A stretch of DNA of 64,000 nt from Trogon surrucura (Eukaryota > Chordata > Aves > Trogoniformes > Trogonidae). The position numbers and the translations under genes are program-made. This document shows, piece by piece, positions 46,698 through 64,000 of the stretch. The notes beneath the pieces were generated by a model. It made no database searches, was not told the origin of the DNA, and was given only the letters and a program-made list of their open reading frames with translations. The stretch spans positions 5,960,501-6,024,500 of the forward strand of contig CM036618.1 in the NCBI GenBank assembly GCA_020746105.1, given 5' to 3'. The first letter of the stretch is position 1. Every line of letters starts with the position of its first letter.

Positions 46698-46890
46698 TAG
46701 GATCACAGAATTATAGAATGGCCTAGGCTGGGGGGGACCTTAGATATTATTTAATCCAACCTCTCTGTCACGGGCAGGGACGCCTCTCAACTAGATCAGG
46801 CAACACATGGGGACCCAACGGGGATCGAACCCGCGACCTTGGTGTTACCAGCACCGCGCTCTCACCGACTGAGCTAAGCTAACAGACAGG
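46698..46890 (-). mobile_element. tRNA-Ile-derived SINE with CR1 tail, flanked by 10-bp target duplication
   Basis: Minus-oriented. The tRNA-like head has GGTTCGATCCCCG-like box B (GGGTTCGATCCCC), GGTGCTGGTAACACC anticodon arm (anticodon GGT) and TTAGCTCAGTCGG box A. The CR1-like tail ends at AATTCTGTGATCCTA. It is flanked by perfect GAATGGGGAA at 46688-46697 and 46891-46900. Same family as 10864-11039. Confidence 0.88.
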
Positions 46891-46900
46891 GAATGGGGAA
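46891..46900. repeat. Right target-site duplication of the SINE
   Basis: GAATGGGGAA, identical to 46688-46697. Confidence 0.85.
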
Positions 46901-47211
46901 ATTCTTCGGTACAGCTCAACGTGCCACCATCTTCTGGAGGCACCACGAAGGAGCACAAAGCTTGTAACATGAGATTTAGAAACCGAGCATCCGCTCCCCA
47001 ACCCCGGCCGCGGGCCGTTAAGCCCAGCGACTAAACCTCTCCGCCCCCGCTCACACCCGGAAGTTACCTCGGGGACGCGGACGCCCCACCCCCTCCCCTC
47101 TCAGACCACGCCCCCCGCCGCTCTCTCCAATCAGAAGGCGGCAGCCGCGCACACGCCCCGCCCATCGAGTACCCGCACCAAGGGCAGCGCCCTCCTCCCC
47201 CCGCTCACCCG

Positions 47212-47223
47212 TGCGCACGCGCG
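47212..47223. promoter_or_regulatory. NRF1-like site
   Basis: TGCGCACGCGCG, close to the NRF1 consensus YGCGCAYGCGCR, about 100 bp upstream of the ATG. Confidence 0.55.
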
Positions 47224-47231
47224 CTCTGGCG

Positions 47232-47241
47232 GCGCATGCGC
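47232..47241. promoter_or_regulatory. NRF1-type palindrome
   Basis: GCGCATGCGC, a perfect core of the NRF1 consensus, 78 bp upstream of the ATG. Confidence 0.65.
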
Positions 47242-47318
47242 GGTTCCGCCGTGACCCGCGGAGGAGGGGCGGGTGTGTTTCGTGATCCGCGCGAGAAGGC
47301 GGCGGAGCGGCCCGGGAG

Positions 47319-47361
47319 ATGTCGGCGGTGCAGGACAGGTCGGAGCCGGCGGACGAGAGCG
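47319..47361 (+). CDS. Zinc-finger gene coding exon 1
   Basis: 14 codons plus one base (MSAVQDRSEPADES) ending at a G|gtaggt donor in the CpG island. The ATG has a fair context (GGGAGATGT). Chosen because it joins in phase to exon 2. Confidence 0.75.
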
Positions 47362-50300
47362 GTAGGTGCTCGTTTACACCGGTAGAGACCCAGCGGGGCT
47401 GTGACCGGGCGGGGGTGAGGCGGGTGAGGGGCCCGATGGGGAAGGCGGGAGCGCGCTGCGCCATCGCGCGCGGGTGGGCGGGGCGGGAGCGGCGGCCGTA
47501 GCGACGGGCGCGCGCGCAGCGCGGGAGAGTTGGGGGGGGTGGGAGGAGGATTTGGCGCGGACGTTGTGAGAGCGACGTTAATGCTCTTTTTATTTTTCCC
47601 GTCCTCAGAGCCGGATGCCTTTGAAATTGTTCTCCCCATCACTGTGGTGGTGCTGAGCGACGATGACTTTGTGCAGGATGGCGGTGAGGAGCGAGCGGCG
47701 GCGCTGCCCGGGCTGAAGCAGGAGCAGGAGGCTGAGCTGGGCCAGAGCATTTCCCTAAAAAGCACCGAGAAGCCTTCACAGGACGGTGACAGCTTCAGTG
47801 CTGGCAAAGAAAACGAAGCACCTTCAGACAAGGATAATGGTGTGAAGTGCTCCCAAGAAAATCACGTTACAGAGAGGGCGTGTAATGGATCAGGAGCATC
47901 TTTAAGGGACGGGTGTGACGGAGACAAGGGTGAATGTGGTCAGAATCATGCGTTGCTCACATCATCCTGCACAACAGACCTTGCGGAGGTAAATGAAGCC
48001 AGTGACAGGAGAGAATGCAATGGTGATGATGGATTTCAGAAGATTCCTCCTCTCTTCTCTGCTGGTAGTGAAGGTGGAGACGATACCATCAAGACGAGCG
48101 GACAGTTGACACTGGCAGCGATATCCAAACCTGAAGAGGAACGTGTCTGTGTAGCAAGCGCTTGTTCTGATGCCACACAAGAGGAACAACCAAAAATCCA
48201 CAGGGCGATGGAGGAAATTGTTGAAACAAAAGGTAACTTGTTAATAAGACTTGTTAATAAGTTTAAGAAAACTGGTAAATCTCAGGTGTTTGAAATAGGT
48301 AGGAAAATATATAGGAGGAATGTGGAACCCGTTTGTTTTAGAGTAAGCATCTCAGCATAGATTGATACTGTATTCAGCAGAAAGAGAATATTGGCTGGAG
48401 TATGCCTAGTTCTTTCCCAGACCTCTGTGAAAAATAGTGAAACTACAAATAATTGGTACTGTTTCATTCTGCTGCGGTTTGTCAAAGGGTCACGTTTCAT
48501 TAGGGAAAAGGTTCTGAAGATAAAAACTTACGGTAAAGGATTTTTTTTTTTAATCCCAGTTAGAGATATTAGGGAGAGAAAACCAACAGGTATTAACTCT
48601 CATCAGCATAAGCAGAGTCTGAGAGGCGTAATTTAGTTTTAAAGTCCACCACTCCTTATAGCAGATGGCTGTCCTTCAGGAAGAAATGTTTAATGAAGTA
48701 CTAAGAGTGTTTTGCCTTCTGACAGGAAGAAGACAGCAGAAAGAGCATCGTACTTGTGAGAATGGAGCTGTAGCAAAGTTCAGTGACAGTATTTTCATAT
48801 GAATTATGGCATAACGCTGTTTCATAAAAAAACTGTAGGCAGTGCAGTGTTGTCCCGTGAAATTTAGAGCTTTGAGCGAAAAATTTGCACTTCCCTGGGT
48901 GGAAAGGAGGAAGCTCTTAACTAGCATTCCTTCTCTTAAAACAATACTTAAATGTTGGAGGGGTGAAATGTTGAGAGAGACATTAAGGAAAAAAGTGGAG
49001 ATAGGAAAATATTAAGGGAGCAAAAGGAGTGAAGAGCAAGCAAGTCGTTAGACAGTTTGGGATTATTACTACCAATTAATCATGAGTGTTGATCATTGTT
49101 TGAAATGTCATGCCTGTGAATTTTTATCCCCCGTAGATCCCGATTCTTCAGAGAATGGAGATAATGAAGAACAGAACAGAAATAGAGAGAGAAGCAAATC
49201 TGGAGATGAAATTCTGGGGTCCTTTTTGGAACATGGCTTGGAAGTAGGACTGAAACTTCCTTATAATTGTTCTCCGCTTCTTAATGGGTGTTCTACTTCA
49301 GAAGAATTACTAAAAGATACAGGGAAACTGGAGATGAACGCTTCCACCTCTGCTGAATCAAATACTGGTGAAGAGCTTATTCATAAAACATTAACACCAG
49401 TGCCTAGAAAAAGACATCGACTACAAAAAGGTGTTTCTCCTCATGCAAGCCCAAAAGAATTTCAAAGCCAGCAAGAAGGCTTAGTATGGCTGAGTAATAG
49501 TGTGACCATCAAACCTGCTTCTGAAGCTTCTTCTATGAGTAAGCATGGAAGGTGGAGTTTGAAGTGCAGATTTTGTAGTTCTGTCTATAACTGCAGTGCG
49601 CATCTAAAGAAACATGTTTATTCAGCTCATAAAGATAAGAAAATACATAAGTGCTGCTTTTGTAAAAGAACCTTTTTCTTTTCTGCTGACCTTAAGAATC
49701 ACCTTAAATTTCATAAGAATGTTACTAGGTTGAGAAAGGCAAGAAAAATGAGAATAGATGCGAGAAAAATCAGGCAGAGAAAATCCGAAGAAAGAAAATC
49801 TGAGACCAAGGAAAAAGAAAGTAGATACGAGAAATTTTTCATCAAAGTGGAAAGGGACTTCACACCTCTGGGTGAGCCAGTTAGTTTTTCCTGTAAAATT
49901 TGTTTCTTTGCTTCATCAAGTCCAAGGATTTTTATTCATCACATGAAGGGACATAAAGGGAAGCCACCCTACCAGTGTCCTCGGTGTGATTACTCCTGCC
50001 TGAGGTCATCCTATCTCTTAAGTCACTTGTGCTGGCATGCTGGGTATAAGCTCTATCAGTGCAGGTTTTGCACCTTTTTTTCATTATATCTTTCAGGCAT
50101 CGTAAGGCACAGCTACGCCCATGCTGGCAGTAAACAGTATTTCTGTGAACTCTGCCAGTTGGCGTTCGCAAGCACTGCTGTGTTAAAGAAACACAGAAAG
50201 TTACATGCAAGCACAGAAGCGTGCCAAGGGCAGCAGCTTGACTTTGTAAGGGAAAGGAAGAGAACTCTAAGACCTTTAAAGAGTTACCCGTGTGACGAGT

Positions 50301-51793
50301 GTCACGTTGGGTTTTACACTAGGGAACATCTCGACTTTCATAAGAAATGTCATGAACGGTTTAAGGCTACTGCTAAGATTTATACGAATCAAAGCAATGA
50401 ATATCAGAAAAGCAAAATACGCAAAGCTGAGTGTCATTCCCAGGGCCACGTTTCTCTCTCTCTTTCTGGTAATGGAAATGCTTGTCTCAGTGGGGGAATG
50501 CTGGCTTCAGAAGTAGACTTTGAGCAAGCTGGTGACATGCGGGACGGTAAAAAAATACGCTCTGGAAAAAAGTTCCCGAAAAACAGCTGTGGGAGCAACA
50601 GCTTGCCTGTTACTGGGAATGGATCAGAAGTTCCTCTGAATTCCTACAAAGTGGACGCTGCGATTTTCAAAGAGGAACCTTTCCTCAGCTGCCAGGCCTC
50701 TTACTCACAAGTTCAAGGTGACGATGCGTATCACAGGTTTGGGGAAAACTTAAGGGATACGTGGCCTCGTGGTTTGTCTGTGTTCAAAATGTACAAGTGC
50801 GAGCACTGCAATTTTGCTACTGCTCTTCACAGCGACTTTAAGCTTCACTTACAAATACATACAGACGAAAGACCATTTGTGTGTAAAGAACGCGATAAGA
50901 CATTTGAAACGTCAAACCATTTGCAGAAGCACAGTCTTACTCATGTGAAGAACGGGTACGAGTTTGGCCGTTGTCTGTATGTAGATCACCGTTTGGAGAA
51001 TCTTGGGTCGCATCGTGAAATGCATTTACGCCTGTCTCCGGAAAGAGATTTTGGTTCCTTGGAAAGTTCAAACAGCATCCATTCCTTTCTTGGTTCCGAA
51101 GTCTATGGACTGAAGCCAGATGCCCAGAAGGGCAAAGAAATTGGTTTGCTAGCACAAAGTCAGCCGGGGTTCTATCAGTGTACAGAGTGTGAGTACACTA
51201 CTTATATTTTAGGCAACCTTGAGCTACATATAAGAACCCACACAGGTGAGAAACCTTACAGCTGCAGCGTGTGTCAGAAGAAGTTTCGTACTTCGAGTCA
51301 CCTGAAAAGACACAGAATCACGCATTTCGATATGGAGCATCTCAAGTGCAGGAACTGTGACTACTCCACAAACAAATGGTTGTCTTTGAAACAGCATCTG
51401 GCTTCACACTCCTGCGAGGAAAGCCCGTCTACTGGCTTTCTCTACGAAACAATGCAGCTGCCCGTCAAAACCTACACGTGTCAAGAGTGTGGTTATTCCA
51501 CAGCCCGCAGTGGAAATTTGAAGCTACACTTGAGGATTCATACAGGGGAGAAGCCGTTCAAGTGCGGGCAGTGCGCTGTTGCTTTCCGCACGTCCAGCCA
51601 CCTGAAGCGCCACTTGCTGACTCATTTGAAGCTGCGCTGCCGAAGGTGTAAATTTTCTACGGTGGATAAGCGCGCTTTCCAGAAGCACGTGAAAGCACAC
51701 AAAAAGAAGTTCAAGTGTGCAAAGTGCAGTGTGGTGCTGCCTACCAAAAAGCTGCTGGAAAAGCATAAACAGCAGCATGAGCTTGAAATATAA
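47319..51793 (+). CDS. Multi-C2H2 zinc-finger protein, 1107 residues, 3 exons
   Basis: Coding exons 47319-47361, 47609-48232 and 49137-51793, phase-consistent with GT-AG borders. The N-terminal ~360 residues are acidic and disordered-looking, with a hydrophobic-acidic ITVVVLSDDDF motif near residues 25-36 that fits a SUMO-interacting motif. Fingers 1-7 lie at about 364-630 and fingers 8-17 at about 774-1104. Fingers 9 (CKERDKTF, second Cys lost) and 10 (no CxxC) are degenerate; the other 15 keep C2H2 ligands. TGEKP-type linkers occur only between fingers 11-12 and 14-15. Those two pairs are near-duplicates (GNLxLHxRTH then RTSSHLKRH). No KRAB, SCAN or BTB domain is visible. Likely a nuclear DNA-binding regulator. 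I do not recognise the gene; it lies head-to-tail about 2.3 kb upstream of CDC5L. Confidence 0.88.
47609..48232 (+). CDS. Zinc-finger gene coding exon 2
   Basis: 624 bp from a gtcctcag acceptor to an AAAAG|gtaact donor. Encodes the SUMO-interacting-like motif and an acidic, Ser/Glu-rich segment without domains. Reading through the donor gives a short intronic extension that ends at 48360 and is not used. Confidence 0.85.
49137..51793 (+). CDS. Zinc-finger gene coding exon 3 (all fingers)
   Basis: 2657 bp from a cccccgtag acceptor to the TAA at 51791-51793. Encodes all 17 finger units. Basic Arg/Lys-rich linker after finger 2 (about residues 425-460). The codons upstream of 49137 in the same frame (from 49082) are intron. 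Confidence 0.92.
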
Positions 51794-53260
51794 GCGTGGG
51801 AATTGTAAGTTGTCACTTTGTGATACTGAGAGTCCTAAAATTAATCTGTTTTACGTAAATGTCTAATGTTAATCTAGTACGAAATGTCATATATCTTTTT
51901 TTTCGGGTTGGCAGTTACTATACTCTCTGTTTCTTCAGATAGGCAATATACTTTTTGAAGAACTGTGAATCTAACCACTTACTTGCGAATACTGCTTGGT
52001 TACATTGAAAACATGAGTGTTTTGAACCGCAGAATGTATTTCGTTGAAGAACTTTGCTCTTCCTCGAAAATACCACGTCTCAGGATGACATGTGCCAACC
52101 ACTTGTTGTATGGCAGAGGGATGCTTCCTTCACTTTATATTCAAATCTAGACAAATCTTTGCTTGTTTTACAGGATCCTACAGTGCTAGAAACTGTAGGG
52201 ACATCACTGACTCTCGCATATTCAGTGGTACTGGAAACAGCAGTGTTACCCTCTTTTTGGAGGGAAGACAGTGGGAAAGGGTGGATGCTAACTCTCCCCT
52301 AATGTTATAGGTCAGCCTGTGAAACAGCAAGAAAACCTGTAGCTTAATTTAGAGAATGTGAACGTGAAACTAGCACTTCTTAGCTGCTCTCAGATGTATG
52401 TTTTTCTTTATAAATGTAGCTGAGATCTCGCTGGAGGCTTTCTGGTAATGTAGGAGAGAGGTTGGAAACAGTTGCCCAGAGAGGTGTCGGAGCCTCCTTT
52501 TTTGGAGATACTCAAAAGCCACCCGGGCACGATCTGGCAACCAGCTCTGTGTGACCCTGCTTGAGCAGAGGTTTGGACCAGGTGACTTCCACAAGTCCCG
52601 CAGCCATTCTGTGATTTGAAACGCAGTTTCCCAAGAGTAGATTGAACCTTGTGAATAGTTGTTTGTATTTAAGGCCAGGTCAGCAAAGGTGAAATGTCAT
52701 CTACTTTGTAGTTGCAGTAAAATTGGGGAAATTTAGTATCTGTGAGTCCGAACCCTGTTGATTACGCACTGCAAGCTGGGTAATTGCAATTTGGGAATGA
52801 ATGATTCAGATCTGGGAATGATGGAGCCAACCGCCAGATGCAGTTGCGAGGAAGAAGAACATTATCCTGATCTGAATAAATAAAATCGCTTCTGGGAAAT
52901 ATTAACACTTAGACAAGCATGAAGGAGTTTTAACCTTCAGTTCTGTACAGTTCGGTCGTGTATTTGAAGAAAAATTGAACGGCTGGAAAAGGAAATGAAA
53001 ATGGTGAAGAGAGTTGTAAGCCTGTATATCAGCTGCGGCTGGAAAAGCAAAATTTTATGAGAGAATAGTTTAAAAGAATGGTGTAGGATGGTGAAAAAAA
53101 GGAACCTGTTTTAAGTTCACTGAAAGAAGAGAGTTTATAACCAGCATAAGTTGTTTTTTTTTTTTAAATTTTAAGATTCCCAGAAGACATTTTCAGATGT
53201 AGTTGACGAGTTTGTAAAAATAGTTATTCCAGCTGGTTGCCTCTAATAAAACGAAATAAA
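51794..53260 (+). other. Probable 3' UTR of the zinc-finger gene
   Basis: Follows the stop codon. Candidate polyadenylation signals are an overlapping AATAAATAAA at 52875-52884 and a pair of AATAAA at 53245-53250 and 53255-53260. Which is used cannot be told. A CR1 fragment (52461-52618) lies within it. Confidence 0.5.
52461..52618 (+). mobile_element. CR1 LINE 3'-end fragment, decayed
   Basis: Plus-oriented: GGTTGGAAACAGTTGCCCAG, AGAGGTGTCGGAGCCTCC, then GGTTTGGACCAGGTGACTTCC and CATTCTGTGATTTG. Old copy inside the likely 3' UTR. Confidence 0.75.
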
Positions 53261-53791
53261 GTGGTTTATGACTCGTAAGGTTCCGCTCTGTTCCTTACGC
53301 CATGCACTGCGCTTTTGGGGATTGAAAGCGATTCTTAATCTGCCAAATGAGAGAAATTTAAATGTGAAGGCGTCCTTGTTTTAAAGTAAGGACGTGGGCC
53401 GTTGATTTTTTTTGATAGCCAAAAGGCTAATGGTTTTTATTCCTGCAGAGTTTTTTTAAAAAAAAGTCAAAGCCTACTTCATGCTGTGAAGTTTTCTATT
53501 TCAGCCCCCAAAAATTTGCCTGAGTTTCTTCACGAACGCGCGTGGAATTTGGGCAAAACAGGACAATGCACTTGGAAATCAGTTGGTGACGGATCTCGGT
53601 GCCCTTTTATCTGCCCTGCATCTGCTGAGTGAATAAAAGTTAAACACACAGCGAAGTAACTGAATGTAGGGGAGTCGAGCCGTGCTGCAACAGGGCTAAC
53701 CACCAGCTGGATTTACCTACAAGGAAGAAAATAGGACGCGTTTTTTAATTTTTTTACGAGCGGGCCTGGGCGCCTCCGCCGTGGGGACCTC

Positions 53792-53810
53792 CGGCCCGCA
53801 GGGGGCGCTG
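53792..53810. promoter_or_regulatory. Candidate CTCF-binding site
   Basis: CGGCCCGCAGGGGGCGCTG closely matches the CTCF core (CCASYAGRKGGCRS family, typical CCAGGGGGCGCT). It lies about 245 bp upstream of the CDC5L ATG, between the two plus-strand genes. Confidence 0.6.
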
Positions 53811-53812
53811 GA

Positions 53813-53822
53813 GCGCATGCGC
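53813..53822. promoter_or_regulatory. NRF1-type palindrome
   Basis: GCGCATGCGC, directly after the CTCF-type motif. Confidence 0.6.
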
Positions 53823-53848
53823 GGAGCAGCCCCTTCCCCTCTCCTTGT

Positions 53849-53858
53849 GCGCATGCGC
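53849..53858. promoter_or_regulatory. NRF1-type palindrome
   Basis: GCGCATGCGC, second copy, about 195 bp upstream of the CDC5L ATG. Confidence 0.6.
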
Positions 53859-54052
53859 CGGCGGCACCGTCCTTCCCTGCTCTCCGCGCCTGCGCAGAGC
53901 GCGCACCTTCCCCGCGGAGTGCGCGTGCGCGGGGTCGCGGCCGGCCCCCGCTGAGGCGAGCGGCGGTTTCCTTCCTCCCCTTCCCCGCTTTTATTTCATT
54001 TCATTTTATTTTTTTCTTTCTCTGCGCGACTTCGAGCCCCCCCGCCGCCGAG

Positions 54053-64000
<9,948 letters not shown>

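Larger units (their letters stand above)
46499..46925 (-). mobile_element. CR1 LINE 3' fragment split by a SINE
   Basis: Reverse-oriented CR1 (ATCATAGAATCACAGAGAC start) interrupted at 46697 by the SINE and resuming after 46900 with the CR1 AAATTCTTC block. The SINE is therefore younger than this CR1. Confidence 0.8.
46985..47580. promoter_or_regulatory. CpG-island promoter of the zinc-finger gene
   Basis: GC-rich, dense in CpG, and free of repeats. It includes GC boxes (CCGCCC/GGGCGG types), two NRF1-like sites and the first coding exon at 47319. No TATA box; a housekeeping-type promoter is inferred. Confidence 0.8.

Noticed and set aside
47051-47831. Minus-strand frames over the CpG island (Pro/Arg-rich)
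   Set aside because: High GC content suppresses stops on both strands. No splice sites or homologies support an antisense gene, and the plus-strand exons explain the region.
48233-48360. Exon 2 of the zinc-finger gene continuing to the stop at 48360
   Set aside because: The AAAAG|gtaact donor at 48232 links in phase to the finger exon. Read-through would give an N-terminal fragment without fingers; possible as an isoform but unsupported.
49082-49136. Start of the zinc-finger protein at the ATG at 49082
   Set aside because: A good acceptor (cccccgtag) at 49136 joins in phase to exon 2 and to the CpG-island exon 1. The 18 codons before it are then intron, and there is no promoter there.

Overview
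This is vertebrate nuclear DNA, almost certainly from a bird. Genes are split by GT-AG introns, two promoters sit in CpG islands, and more than twenty CR1 LINE fragments carry the avian 3' end (repeats of ATTCTATGAT after a GGTCCCTTCCA block). There is also a tRNA-headed SINE with a CR1 tail. The order of bird cannot be fixed from this window. The CDC5L protein is nearly identical to other vertebrate CDC5L proteins, which gives a firm anchor.

Layout. 1-10 kb: intergenic DNA holding a decayed endogenous retrovirus (about 1695-4941) with an unbroken 400-codon Gag-like frame and a broken integrase remnant. 10.1-16.0 kb, minus strand: a complete four-exon Opn5-group opsin of 348 residues; its introns hold a SINE and several CR1 pieces. 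16-47 kb: a gene-poor stretch with CR1 fragments, a 420-bp solo LTR with target-site duplication, a 91-bp tandem duplication and a 2.8-kb CR1 on the minus strand whose ORF2 is intact except for one frameshift. 47.3-51.8 kb, plus strand: a three-exon C2H2 zinc-finger gene (1107 residues, about 15 good and 2 degenerate fingers) starting in a CpG island. 54.05 kb to the right edge, plus strand: the first nine coding exons of CDC5L (413 complete codons plus two bases, roughly half the protein), also starting in a CpG island. Both CpG-island promoters carry NRF1-type palindromes, and the CDC5L promoter has a good CTCF-type motif.

The three host genes do not form a pathway. The opsin is a photoreceptor GPCR, the zinc-finger protein a probable nuclear DNA-binding regulator, and CDC5L a core spliceosomal protein. 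No bacterial-type features, CRISPR arrays or functional RNA genes were seen. The points most worth a second look are the Gag-like frame that opens inside the LTR and begins with a hydrophobic segment, the textbook SUMO-interacting motif in the unrecognised zinc-finger protein, and the SINE/CR1 partnership visible within one window. All coordinates of repeats are by eye and good to about 10-20 bases; exon edges are placed at explicit splice dinucleotides and checked for reading phase.
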